From Porphyra umbilicalis (taxonomy: Eukaryota; Rhodophyta; Bangiophyceae; Bangiales; Bangiaceae), in the NCBI GenBank assembly GCA_002049455.2, contig KV918919.1:104224-168223 (forward strand): a stretch of DNA of 64,000 bases, given 5' to 3'. The notes under the pieces were generated by a model. It made no database searches. It was not told the origin of the DNA and worked only from the letters and a program-made list of their open reading frames with translations. Positions 49,939-63,960 of this stretch are shown piece by piece (position 1 is the first letter of the stretch; each line of letters begins with the position of its first letter). Both the position numbers and the translations under genes were made by a program.

Positions 49939-50430
49939 TCAATCGTCCTCCGCCTCGTCGACGACTTGAAAGCCGACCCCCCGCCACGCATTTACGCCCG
50001 CCACGGCGAGGCACGCGAGCGTCGTGACGACGAGGCCGCCGACGGCGCCGTACGCCCCCCCCGTCGGCTTGGATTCGCACCAGCAGCTGTTGGCGAGCGG
50101 CGCCGCCGGGTCATCAATCCCGTCGGGCCCCGGGAGGCAACACGTCCACGTGTAGAACCAGTTGGAGGTGGGGCAGAGGCAGGGGAACACCCCACTGTTA
50201 AGCGCATTAAGGCACCGAATTGGGTCATACGCAAACTCACAGCCGGCCGCGGGGGTCGCCCCCGCCGCCACCGCCACCGCCACCGCCACGAGGATCGTCG
50301 TGGCCGCCGCCACTCCCCAGCGGGGGGTACCACCCGACGCTCGCCGCCGCCGCACCCGCCCCCCCGTGTGCCGCCGCCGCCGTGTCGCGGGGGCGGCAGA
50401 CGGCCGCGGCGGCGGCGGCGGCGGCGGCAT
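49939..50430 (-). CDS. Small Cys-rich membrane protein, function unknown
   Basis: The start at 50430 (MPPPPPPPRPSAAPATRR) is the Met nearest to the hydrophobic leader; in-frame Met codons further upstream at 50550 and 50775 are possible. After a basic, Pro-rich N-terminus comes a hydrophobic segment (VAAATTILVAVAVAVAAG) and then an ectodomain with eight cysteines in about 55 residues (CEFAYDPIRC, VFPCLCPTSNWFYTWTCCLP, NSCWCES). A second membrane segment follows (GAVGGLVVTTLACLAVAGV), with a short acidic tail (VVDEAEDD). This could be a signal peptide plus type I anchor, or a two-pass protein. I recognise no family. The uneven amino-acid use of the Cys-rich part, unlike the low-complexity flanks, supports it as real. 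Convergent with the O-mannosyltransferase. Confidence 0.55.
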   Translation of the reverse strand: MPPPPPPPRPSAAPATRRRRHTGGRVRRRRASGGTPRWGVAAATTILVAVAVAVAAGATPAAGCEFAYDPIRCLNALNSGVFPCLCPTSNWFYTWTCCLPGPDGIDDPAAPLANSCWCESKPTGGAYGAVGGLVVTTLACLAVAGVNAWRGVGFQVVDEAEDD

Positions 50431-51725
50431 CCGCCGCCAGTGCCGCGGCGGCGGCAGCGTGGCGGGCGACGCGCCGACGGCCGCCGCGGCGGGCGGTGGC
50501 ACCACCCCCGCACCGCCGTGGCCGTCGGCCGACGGTCCGCACCCCCGCATCGCGCCGGCGGCGTGCAACGGGTGCGTTGCGGGTGACGCGGGTGTGGGGT
50601 CCCCCGCGGGCGGAGCAAGGCGGCGGCGGGGGGGCGACGGTACGACGCCGGCCCGCCGGGCGGCCGCACGGCGGCGACTCAAGTGCGCGGCCGACCGCCC
50701 GCGGCCCGCGCCCCCCGTCAATACCCGATGGCGGGCGGCCGCGCGCGCGCGCGCCCGGCGGGCAGGCAGTCGCACGCGCGGCGGGGCGGATCACACCCCC
50801 CGCGGCCGGGCCGGTCGATGCCTCCCGCCCGCCCACCGGCGAGCGCGGGAAGGGCGGGCGGGAGAAAGTCCACAGACGCCTCCACGGCGGCCGGGGGGAG
50901 CGCGCCCGCGCGGTCGAGCGCGCACGTTTCCGGCTCGCGGGGCGGCGGCGGCGGCGGCGGCGGCTGCGGGTGGTGGGGGGGTCACGGGACGCGCAACCGC
51001 GCATTGGCGGTGGGCGCTCAGCGGTGGGGCCCCCGGTGGTCCGACCCGCCGACCGTGGGGGCGGCGCGCCAGGTGGCGGCGTCCCCCCCGCCGGCGCGTG
51101 GTCGACGGATGACGGGTGCGTTGCAACGGCAGCGCGTGGCGCGTACACGGGTCGTACGCACCGGTCGAGTTTTGGAGGATCTGGTTCGCAAGATCTGCGG
51201 GGCCCCCTCCATTTATCATAAACCCACGCTGGATGATCCAGCGGAAGGACTGGTCGTGGGCTATATTAATTGCCATCAACTGCTCTGCCGGGACGACTGT
51301 CTGGTTGCTGCCACTGTCTGACCACGCAGCGAGGGAGAGGGCACCACCACCAAGGGCCGAAGCGCGGACAAGACCCGAAAAGACGCTTTGCAGCCGCTCG
51401 CCGCTACCTGCACACCCCAAAGCACGCCGTTCCGGCACTCTGACGGGTGGGCGGGCGAGGTCTCGCGATCCAGCCCCGACCAGTGGGCCGGCTGCGTGCA
51501 TCCCCCGTGTGTGCCCCACTGCGCGCCGCGCGTGGCGCCGCGTGTGGTAGGGCTACGTGGTCCCCCGCCGCGCCATCGAGACGCGTCTCGCGCGCGGCAC
51601 CGGGACGCTGTAGCCCCGCCGGTCGGCACCCCCCTCGAGGGGCGTGCGGCCCGCATCGCTGCGCACCCCCCGAGCGGGGCACCCCCCCGCCCTACGGCCG
51701 CCGTCGGCGCGCCACGCCCCCTCAC
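50431..51725. other. GC-rich spacer, no supported gene
   Basis: Arg/Gly/Pro low-complexity open frames on both strands, with a short lower-GC patch at 51130-51330. It carries the upstream region of the Cys-rich gene and the 3' flank of the BTB gene. Confidence 0.45.
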
Positions 51726-54036
51726 TCATTGTCGACACACCACGCGCCGGCATCGCGCACGGGGTCGTCCGCCCACCCCCCCCCCCCTCGGCGGCCGCCG
51801 ACGACGCCCCCCCCCCCCGGCGGGGGCGTCCCCCCCCGCGCGCGGCAGCCACAGCGTCACCCCCACACACACCGCGTCGTCGGTCGGGTCGTACCAGCCG
51901 GCGGCGGGGTGGAGGAGCTCCGCCATGGGGAGGACGTGCCGAAAGCCGACCGCCTGGCCCGCCGACGTGAAGCGCTTGAATGCGCACGCTTTGCCGGTCG
52001 CCGCCCAGGGGGAGCCCCGCGCCACCCCGGGGGGCAGCGCCGCCGGGGGGAGGGGGGGGGGGCGGGGGGGGGGGGGGGGGTACCGCCGCCTGTTGCGCCC
52101 TCGTGGCCCCCACCGTCGTTGGGGGGGGCCGCACCCCCCGCCGCCGCCGCCGCCGCCGCCGCCTCCGCCGCCGCCGCCGGCGCGGCACCCGCGCTCGCCG
52201 CCTCTCCCGCCGCGGCCGACGCGGCACCCGCCGCCGCCGCGTCTGCCGGCGGCGTGGCCGTCGCGGCACCCGCCTCGGCCGCCGCCACCGCCGCGGCCGC
52301 CGCGGCGACCGCCGCCGCGGCGGCGGCCGACGCGGGCGGCGGCGGCGGCGGGGGCGGCGACGGGGCCGCCACAAAGAGCCGAAAGCGGACGCCCACATCC
52401 ACCCCCGCGGTCAGCTCTGGGAGGCAACACAAGTAGAGCGAGAGGCTGCCGCCGCCGCGTCCACCGCCGCCACCGCCATCACCCCCGCCCCCCCCCCCCC
52501 GCTGCTGGCGCTGGCGCCCCGCGTGTCGCCGACGGCGGCACCGGCGTCACCCCCCCCCCCGCCCCCCCCCCGCCCAAAAGTCAACCCACAACGCCCACCG
52601 GTGTCCCCCAAAGGCGCGCGCGGGGGTGCGGAGGCGGCGGGCGCCCCCCCCCCCCCCCCCCCCCCGCGCACGACCCCCGCGAGGCGGGCGGTAAAGGTGG
52701 GGGAGGCGGCGGAGCGCGCGCGGAAGCGCATCGACTTGTAGGCGGGGAGGGGGAAGCGCAGGCGCGGACCCCGCGCCGACGCCGCGGCGGCCGTGACGGC
52801 GGCGGGGTCAAGGGCGGCGCCGGCGGCGCAGATGGGGGGGGGGGGGGTGGGGGGGGGGGGGGGCGGCGGGTCGTCCCCCGCCTCCGCCGCCGGTGGCGCC
52901 CACACCCAACCCGTTGGGGGGGGCGGGGGGGGCGGCGGGGCGGCGGCGGCGGCGGCGGCGGCCGCCTCGGCCGCCGCCGCCGCCGCGTCGGCGGCCGCGT
53001 CGGCGGCGGCAACGCCGAGCGCTTCCGCGTGCAGCCGCGCTTCCGTGCGGCGCACGGTCGCTTCGAGGAGGCGTTTTGGGAGGGCCGCCCGCCACCCCCC
53101 CCCCCCCCCGCCGCCGCCCCCCCCCCCCCAACGCCGCCGCCGCCCGCACGAGCGCATCATCCGGGAGCGTTGGGAAGCGCACGAGCGCGAGGACCCGGTG
53201 CGCGTCCCCCCCCCCCGCGGGCGGGCGGTCACCCACGCGAGGGCGGCGGCGAGGACGGCCTCCTCCGACCCGACCGCCAAATCGTTGCGGCCGAGGACCG
53301 CCTCGACGGCGGCGGGGGGGGCGGACGCCCAGGCGGGCGACGCGGCAACGGCCGCAAAGCGGCGCGTCGCCACCCCGCGGCACGCCACCGCGAGGGCGTC
53401 GAGGCGGAGGTCGGCGGCGAGGCGCGTCAGCGCCAACACATTGTCGGGGGTGACAGAGGCGGCGACATAGGCGGCCGCCGCGGCGACGGCGTCGGTGATG
53501 GCATACGCGGTGGCGGCGGTGAGGATGGGCAGCGCGTTGGCGGGGCCGAGGGTGGTCATGGGCGTGCCATACACGTAGGCCACGCACACGCCGACGGCGG
53601 CAGCGTCGACGCCCGTGAGGGGGACCTCTGTGACCGACCCGTGGGCGCGGGCGGGGACCAGGGGGCGCGCCGGCACGCCCCCATAGTCCCCCGTCGAGGC
53701 GGTGGCGGGGGCGGCGGGGGCGGCGGCGCCGCCGGCGCCGGCGCCCGACGGCGGCGGCGGGAGCGACGCGGCGAGCATCGCCCGCCACACGGGCGACGCG
53801 GCCGCGAGGACGCACCGGTGGGCGGGCACGGCCGTGCCGCCGACGGTCAACACCGCGTCGGCGAGGGGCGCGAGCGCGGGCGCCCGCAGACCCGTCAGCG
53901 TTGCCGCCGTGCCGTGCAAGCGCACCGGCGGGAGGGCGGGGGGGAGGGGGGGGGGGGGGGGGGGGGACGGCGCCCCCGACCCGCCTTTGCCGCCGCCGCC
54001 GCCGCGGCGGCCGGCCGCCGCGACGGCCGTCGCCAT
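51726..54036 (-). CDS. BTB-BACK-MATH domain protein, frame broken at homopolymers
   Basis: Probable substrate adaptor for a CUL3 ubiquitin ligase. Start 54036 (MATAVAAAGRRGGGGG). The BTB domain reads LADAVLTVGGTAVPAHRCVL, AAASPVWRAMLAASL, then VPLTGVDAAAVGVCVAYVYG. The BACK part reads AASVTPDNVLALTRLAADLR, AVLGRNDLAVGSEEAVLAAA and, after a frame change at the C run 53206-53216, LALVRFPTLPDDALVRAAAA. The original frame returns near 53095-53110 (WRAALPKRLLEATVRRTEAR). A C-terminal TRAF/MATH-like part follows: SPTFTARLAG, then in another frame LSLYLCCLPELTAGVDVGVR, and in a third GKACAFKRFTSAGQAVGFRH and GWYDPTDDAVCVGVTLW. At least three more frame changes are needed in C/G runs between 52480 and 52080. 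Domain order BTB-BACK-MATH is the reverse of SPOP. Sequencing error is the simplest reading of the breaks. Confidence 0.6.
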
Positions 54037-56722
<2,686 letters not shown>

Positions 56723-59474
56723 TCGGCCAGCAGTGGCCGGACGGCGGGTAGGGCGACGGAGGGCGGGGCGACGGGGAGCAGTGCGTGCTGAGAGACGCGG
56801 CCGTTACGGTGTGCATCCGTAGCGGGTGCGAGTTGCGTAGGTGTAGGCTGAGTGTGGTCCAGTTGAGTCGGCAGACGGTGGGCGCAGAGAATTTCCGAGT
56901 GTTCTTTTTTTTCAGCACTGTCCTTGCTCGGTTGTCACGTGGCCAACCCCCTCGCCTGTCGTCCGATCAATAGAGAATACAGTTGCCGTCCGATCACGAC
57001 GCAGCCCGCGCGGCCGAACTCTGGGTGAGCCAGCAGTCACTGGCTGGGTTGGGGGGGGGAGCGGTGGGGGTGGGGGGGAGGAAGGGCGGGACTGTGAGAC
57101 AGAACGCCAAAAAAAAAAGGACGAAGGGGAGATAGTGGAGGCGTGGTCGTGTGACGGCGGGGAGTAGGGTCGGTGGCCGAGGCGTTCTTTTCACGTCGGT
57201 GCCGAGGTATCCATAAGGTTGCGCGCACAGCACTGATCCGACTCCGGCGTGCGACGCTGCGATGGCATTTCGGAAACGCAAAGAAGAACCTTTTCATGAA
57301 ATTACGGAAATGCAAAGCGTGCATCTCCACAGCAGTGCCCTCTCGCCCTACATTCAGGTCGCGGTGCCGCGACACGCAGGCCGAGCGGAGAGCGGGACTA
57401 CGCTCGAATCGCTGACCGAGACGAGCACCCAGCAGTACGAGATCATGGCCGCCGTCAGTCGCCAAAGCTCGTTGACCGTGACCTGGGTGGAGTGGCACTG
57501 TAGCCGTTTGATCATTGCTGTAGCTCTGGGAGAGCAAGAGAGGATGTGCGCCACGATTCTCAAGTGTGGGGGGCTGACCTGGATGTCGCCCTCTCGACGG
57601 ACCCCCGCGCTCGTAACTGCTGGCACCTCCAGGGTGGCAATCGAACAGAAGACAGTACAACTGTTGGATGACGGCAATATTCACGCGGATGCAAGCAGCC
57701 TGTTGCTGGGCTCGGTCTATTCACATTGCCTGTGTCCAGGTCCAGACGCATAGAATACGAGGGAGGCAAGGCAGTCGAATGGACTACGATGGAGGCAATG
57801 CAGCCTTTGTCAGGTTTCCCTGCGCCAAGCGGACAGCGTCAGCCGCCGTACACCTCAACGCACTTTGTGCCAACATGTAATTTGAGCGTGTGGCTGCGAG
57901 GGCTGGACTGTGCTGATGTCCCGCCCACCACTCACGTTGCCAGCTGGAGCTAAGCGCGCAGCCGCTCGTGAGATGGAGGCTCCACCGAGGACCCACTTTC
58001 CACACAGAGCCCCGATGGCACCCACCCCGTGGCAGGGCTTGGCCACTCGCACACAGGCGTTCAAGTTTGGCTTGTGGCTTTGACGTTGCAGAACGTAGCT
58101 CCTGCTCGCGTTGGTCTTGCAAGCAAGCCCTGGACGTGCGTCGCCCGCGTGAAGGCCTGGGTGTCTGTGTTTGTGTGGTCGGTACATACAGTACGGCACT
58201 AATTGACGCTGCGCTGCGGCCGCCGCCAGTCCTCCGTCCAAGGCGTTGGGTCGTAGGGCCCGTGCCATCTCTGTCAGCGGCGCCCGTCACGGTCGGCGTG
58301 TGGCTCGAACGGGGGATCTGCCTCAACAACACCTCGCTGTATTTGGCGGTCTGCGTGGGCCTAACAAGTCAGCAGCAAAGGCACGTCCCGCCCCGCTCCA
58401 CGCGGGCGTCGCTCCACAGCAGCGACAAGGCCCAGCCGTTTGACTGCCAACAACAAATCGGGGTCGGCGTCGCGCCTTTTGCCGCCGAATGAATACTGTA
58501 TGGCCACGAAACGGAGGATTGGTAGGGCCAACGACTGTTGTCAATCGGCCCCCCGGCTGGGGACTGGGTGACCAGTCAGTTCGGGTGGGGCCCGCGCCGC
58601 CCATCGACAGCTGATGCTTGTAATCTAGATGCAAACAGTCCTTATCGGCCCGTTGATTGGCCCGTTCTTCGTCCCTGCCACGACAACGGGCGCTGGGGGG
58701 CCCCGCCCGACGACGCACCGTGGCGCGTCGCGCGCCCGCCACGCAAGCCACCGCCGATCCCGCCAGCTCTTCCGATCAATCTCTGGTTACAGAAGCGGGG
58801 CCGCGCGCGCAACGTGCGCAAACGGCCGCCGCGAGTGTGAGGTCCGCCAACAGCCCCAGATCGGTCGTCACCCGTGGCGGCCGGCCCCGCAACGTAGGTG
58901 CGCCCACTGTGTGGAAAAGGCGACTGAGAATACAGTTGGGCCGCCTGCCACGGCACAGCTGAATGTGGTTCTTGTGCCAGAGAGCCCGTGAGCGAAAAAA
59001 AAAAAACAGGCGCGAGAGCACCAGCACCGTCGAGCTCGTGGCGACGGGCGGCGGCGGCGGCGTCACAGTTTTCACTTGACAAGCCTCGCTCGCCCGATGC
59101 CGAATGAGTGTTCCCACACGCGTCTGGCAGGGCTCACGTCCAGAGCCGAAAAGGTAGCCGGCGCGACCCCGTCGCTGCTGGAAAGGGTGCCGAGCCGTCC
59201 AACCCCCTGCTCATGTCGGCGGCTGGCAGCAACGCACCGCCATCAGCTCAGCGCCCGACGTCGAGCAGCGCGAGCCCCCTCTCTCCTCCTGGTGCGCTGT
59301 ATCCGCAAGCATCCACCTCCGCCGGCGCGTCTGCGCCGCCGGCGCGTCCCCTGCGAGTCGCCGCGTCGCGCCCGGCCTGGGCGGAGGCTCTCTCCTTAAG
59401 ACTCCACCTGACGGTCACCCCCACCGTCTCTGTGGTAGACCGCGTCAAGTCCCTCTTTCCCCCACCTTGCCGCC
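56723..59474. other. Intergenic, no supported gene
   Basis: The 3' flank of Cpn60 (an AATAGAG at about 56968 may mark the end), then unique sequence of lower GC. Short open frames at 57250-57750 and 58530-58960 show no family features. An A run lies at 58996-59008. The last 300 bases are probably the promoter and leader of the gene at 59475. Confidence 0.45.
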
Positions 59475-60845
59475 ATGCGCCACTGGGTGCGCCACCGAGG
59501 GCTCTCGTTAAGCGTTGCCACGGCCGCGGCGCTGCTGCTCGCGGCCGCCGCCGCCCTAGGCGGCTCCGTTGGCACTCACGGCAGCGACACCCCCCCCACC
59601 CCCCCCGTTCGCGTCGATGCGAAGCTCCCCCCCCCCACGCTACGCCTCGTGCCCGTCAAACTCGTGACGCGCCTCCCCCGCCTCCGCCCCCCCGCCGCCT
59701 ACTTCACCGCCGACTTTGACGTGGCGCACCCGCCCGGCGGCTTCATCAGCACGTCCCTCGACGCCGCCCTCGGGTCCGTGACGGCCAACTGGTTTGCCAC
59801 CCGCGGCGTCGCCCTCACCCGCATGGTGCCGACGCGCATCGTGCGGGTGCCGACCGTCGACCCGCGCCGCCGCGTCGCCTACGTGCTCGCCATGCGCACG
59901 CACCCGCCCGCCGCCGACTTGTACGCCTACTCGGTTTGGTGCGGCCTCGGCGGGGGGGGGGGTGGCACCGTCTCCAACCTGACCACCGCCGTGCGGCTGG
60001 CAGGGGGAGCGGTGGATCTCGGCCGCACCGTGACGCTGACAGCGCCGACGTCGATTGCGGCGGCAGCCATGCTGCAACGCGGGGGCATCATGGACGAGGA
60101 GACGGGGGTGTGGGCGCCGGCGCGCCCCCGCGCGGCGCGCGAGGGGTTGGCGGCGCGCCCGCTGGCGCTGATTGTCGGCGGCACCGTCGGCGGGTTGCTG
60201 GTCGTGGCGGCCGGCTTGATGCTCTACTTTCGCCTGCGGGGGCAAGCCGCCGCGCGGTACCGCCTGTTTCAGTGGCCGCGGCCGCTCGACGGGGGGACGG
60301 ATCTTGGGGGGGCGTCCTCCATGCGCTCCGCCATGTCCTCGTTTGCGGGCACCTTGGGGGTGGGGGGAGGGGGCGGCGGCGGCGCCCGCGGCAGCGGCGG
60401 CGGCGGCGGCGGCGGCGGTTGGTCCCACCGCCGCCAGGACCCCCCGTCCTTCTCGTCAGAGGAGGGCCCCCCCGAGCGGCCCCGCTCCAAAGGGCGCCTC
60501 TCGTGGCTCGACGATGAGGACGCGGGCGACGCGGGCGGCGCCGACGGCGACGCGGGCAGCGACGATGGCGCTACGGGCGGCGCCGACGGCGACGACGCCG
60601 GCGGCTGGGCGGCCGCCGACGTGAAGGCGCGGTGGGGCGCCGACGCGAGCCGTGCGGGGGCGTGGCCCCTCGATGGGCCAGGCGGGCGATTGTCGTCGCT
60701 CGCGCTGTCCCCCCACGACGCGTCGGGCGAGGGGCCAATGTCGGCCGTCACGCCCCCGCCCGCGGTGCTGCGGGCGGCCCCGAGCCGGGGCGAGGCAGAC
60801 GCAGAGCCGACGACGCTGACCAAGGCCGCCTCGTCCTGGACGTGA
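59475..60845 (+). CDS. Type I membrane protein with acidic cytosolic tail, function unknown
   Basis: 456 codons, one exon; the ATG has a good context (GCCGCCATGCG). A signal peptide (LSLSVATAAALLLAAAAALG) is followed by an ectodomain of about 190 residues. This contains FTADFDVAHPPGGFISTSLD, VPTVDPRRRVAYVLAMR and one N-glycosylation site (NLTT). One membrane helix follows (LALIVGGTVGGLLVVAAGLM). The cytosolic tail of about 210 residues is Gly-rich, then acidic (DDEDAGDAGGADGDAGSDDG), with many Ser residues. I recognise no family. The layout is that of a surface receptor-like or adhesion protein. Gly runs in the tail correspond to GGC repeats that may be length-variable. The stop is directly followed by a G run. 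Confidence 0.65.
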   Translation: MRHWVRHRGLSLSVATAAALLLAAAAALGGSVGTHGSDTPPTPPVRVDAKLPPPTLRLVPVKLVTRLPRLRPPAAYFTADFDVAHPPGGFISTSLDAALGSVTANWFATRGVALTRMVPTRIVRVPTVDPRRRVAYVLAMRTHPPAADLYAYSVWCGLGGGGGGTVSNLTTAVRLAGGAVDLGRTVTLTAPTSIAAAAMLQRGGIMDEETGVWAPARPRAAREGLAARPLALIVGGTVGGLLVVAAGLMLYFRLRGQAAARYRLFQWPRPLDGGTDLGGASSMRSAMSSFAGTLGVGGGGGGGARGSGGGGGGGGWSHRRQDPPSFSSEEGPPERPRSKGRLSWLDDEDAGDAGGADGDAGSDDGATGGADGDDAGGWAAADVKARWGADASRAGAWPLDGPGGRLSSLALSPHDASGEGPMSAVTPPPAVLRAAPSRGEADAEPTTLTKAASSWT

Positions 60846-62334
60846 GTGGGGGGGGGGCGAGAGAGGGGGGGCAGGGGGGGGGAGCAAGGGCAGGGGGGGG
60901 GGGGGGGGGGAGGCGGGAAGCGCGCAGACGGCCACCGTTGGAAGCCTCGGCGGCCGGCCATGCCGGCACCGTCACGGCACCATCGGCCGAGATACGGCGA
61001 CCGCCGCGAGGTCGCCGTCGGGACCGCGTCTGCGGGTGGAGAGTGCCGTCGGGCGACGCGTGCCGGGGTGCCACCCGCCCCCCCGCCCGGTGGCGTCGGT
61101 GCGGTCGGCACGGGGCGGCGGGGCGGGCCGCCGCCGGTCGTGCGTCGGCGCCACGTCGTGCACCCGCCGCTGCCGCCGTGCCGAGGTGGGGGTGGGGGCG
61201 CGCCGCACAAAACGTGTTGCGCTTCGTTGGCGGTTGTTCCGGGTCGTCGAGGGTGGCGGCGCCCGCGTGGGGTGGGTGGCTAACCGAGGTGGCCATCGGG
61301 GTGTACACGTACCGCCCTGACCGGTCATGCGGTGCGGGTATCCTTTTCAAGAGGCAGTGGGACTGTGCGATTGGGGGGGGGTGACGAGGACCCAAAGTGG
61401 GCCACAGGCTTTTGCGGAACGGGCCTGTCGGTCACGCACGCCTGGGCCTCTATGGGGCGGGGTGCGGAGGATTCGAGGCGAGTCATTGTTGGGGTGGCCA
61501 TGCAAGGGTTACGCGGCACACAAACACAAATACGGGGTCGGTGCACAGGTGCACCTTTTTAATTGCGCATGTCGTTGCCGCGGCCGTCCACGGTGCACTA
61601 GTGGAACCTCGGCGGCAACCAGCAAGCAAAAAACAACACGAAACAAGGCAACAGTGGGATGGCGGCGCGCCTCGTACATGTCGTGGCAACCATCTCCCCC
61701 ACTTTGCAGAGGAGTCAGCAAACAAATGGGCAGCAAGGTCGACCCACTGGCCCGGCCCCAAACGCAAAAGGGCACGTCGTACAGGGGTGTCGGAAGCGCC
61801 GACACTACCCGACGCGCTCCACGTCCGCCGAGGTGGACGGGACAAACCGGGCGGTCTAGCCGGCCACCCAGCCGTTTGCCACACGGAGGGGAAGACGCAG
61901 AGGTTGATGACAGGACACGGAACGGCGGGCAGCCGGTGGGGATGTCAACGAGGGGCACGGACGCGCCCACAAAAACAACCTTGAGGGTACACGTGACAGC
62001 GGGGCCGGCCGGCGTCAAGGTCACGCCAGCACCGCAAGGAAATCACAGACAGGGCCGGTCTTGATTGGGGCCGCTCCGCCACCGGCCGCCAACGCAGCCA
62101 TGGATGCGGCCGCCGCTTTCGGACGGGGCGCCGACAGCGCAACGTGGCGTCGTTGACGGCGGCGCGGCGTAGAGGGACGAGGAGTGGACGCAGGAAGCAA
62201 CACCACTCAAACACGAGGCGGCGACCGGGCCGGCCGCCGTGTAGCGCACTGAAGCCTCGCCGCCGCCGCGCACGGACGAGGGGTACGGACCAGAGGTGGC
62301 TCAGCCGCACGGACGTGGAGCCGAGCTAACCGCC
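60846..62334. other. Spacer after the membrane-protein gene, no resolved gene
   Basis: Long G runs at 60848-60910. From about 61330 the composition is more balanced and open frames on the minus strand (for example 62024-61509) look less repetitive, so pieces of a spliced gene may be present. I could not join exons. Confidence 0.4.
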
Positions 62335-62382
62335 CCTTGCGGCGTCGGACGTCTCTGGCGACCAGTCCTTCGAACCCTTCTT

Positions 62383-62422
<40 letters not shown>

Positions 62423-62436
62423 TTGTAGTGATCCAT
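62335..62436 (-). other. Short Pro-rich open frame over a (GGC)n repeat
   Basis: The minus strand reads MDHYKP, a Pro run from a (GGC)13-type repeat at 62382-62421, then KKGSKDWSPETSDAARGG and a stop. It could be the last exon of a spliced gene or chance. The trinucleotide repeat itself is certain. Confidence 0.3.
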
Positions 62437-63815
62437 GGCAGCGGTGAGAGAGTGACACAGGGTGTGGAGGGAGTACCAGCAGAGGCAGGACAAGGACGAG
62501 GACGAAGCTCGAGAACAGTGGGAGTGTAACCGAGTGGGGCGGGATGGGGTCAAGTGCGGGGACGAGTGCGGGCTGGGTCGCGACAAATACCACGTTGGCC
62601 ACCGCCCTTGAAAAACACTGCCAGCACCCGCCCCCATGCCCCCTCGTCGTGTTCCTGGTGACGCACAAGGCACGCGCACCACGCTTGCAGCTTCCCCAAC
62701 GCTGGTGGTGACCGGGCCTCCTCGCCGCCACCCCATGCAGGTCCGCGAGCCCCGCACTGGGGCGCTTGGCACACAAGGCGTGCACTTGAGGTGCCATCAC
62801 CAAGCAGGGACGTCGACACCAGCATGGACGAAGACACTCCCTTACACAAGACGGACAATGTGCCCGCCCACTCGCGTCACCTCCCCACCGTCGCCACACC
62901 TTGTGCGCCCTTGGGTGGTCCGCTGGACGGCCGCCGCGTGGGCGCACCGCCTGGCCCTCCGACTAGAACCAAGCGTGGTGGGCAAGCGACGCAAACCAAT
63001 CGCAGCTCGCCATAGGCTGGTCCGCTCGACACGCAAGGGGCAAAACACGTCTGCCAACCTCGTCACCACCGGCAGAGCGGGAAGGAGCGGTGTCCATGTG
63101 GCCTCACAGTCAAGCCATCCACCGACCGATCTGGCTAGTCCTGGTCACCACACCTCACACATTGTCAAGGACGACGTGGGGAATGGCTGTCGGAGTGTAC
63201 CGCAGGAGTCTGGGCGCCACAGCAGGCTCGCCACGGTCATCACACACTTCTTCACGATCCGCACTGAAGAAAAAGAGAACGCACCAATGACAACGAAACA
63301 AGGAAATCGCGAGGACAGGAAAGGTGCGGATGGGAGCCAAGGCGAAAGAGAGTGTGGAGGCACAGCTTGTGCCTCGGCCCTCCATGTCTGACGGGGCCCG
63401 CATCAACGCAATGGTGACCGGGACTGCTTCCTATACCAGCAAGGATGCCTCCACAACGCCCCGGTGAGCTGCAGAGTCGCTCTGGGTCGTCCGCTGACCA
63501 GCCACCTTGAAACGACTGTACTGGCCGTTGCCCCCCCGACAGCGCGAGTGACGTCATCGACGTCGGCAGTGTATGACAAGGCTTGGCATTTTCTGCGACA
63601 GCGACGGCTGTCAGGGCTTGGCCAGGAGGTCAATCAAGCAAAGAAGCATTGGACAGCACGACAGCACGGCAATCCTGACCATGACAGACAAAACAATGGC
63701 TGGTTTGTATTTTTTGTATTTACCTTCATGAAATACGTCAAGCTCAATGCTGCACACCGCGGGCAGACGTGAAGCGTTTTGAGTCGAACTTCGCGCCAAA
63801 TCTCACTGCCCGACT
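62437..63815. other. Intergenic, no supported gene
   Basis: Mixed-composition unique sequence. Short open frames on both strands give no recognisable product. No transposon ends or RNA genes seen. Confidence 0.4.
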
Positions 63816-63819
63816 GGGA

Positions 63820-63960
63820 GCTGCACGCCACCAGCAGCGGGGCTACCAGGTGGCATTGGGAAGTGCATGCCACCAGAAGGGGGGCTACCGGGTGGCACTG
63901 GGAGAGGTTGTGTACTTACTCGAGCACAGCGTTGCGTACTTACTCGAGCACAGCGTTGCA
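63820..63960. repeat. Two adjoining short tandem duplications at the right edge
   Basis: A diverged 42-base pair (GCCACCAG...GGGGCTACC...GGTGGCA) at about 63822-63905 is followed by an exact 24-base pair (GTACTTACTCGAGCACAGCG plus TTGC) at 63912-63959. Confidence 0.8.
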
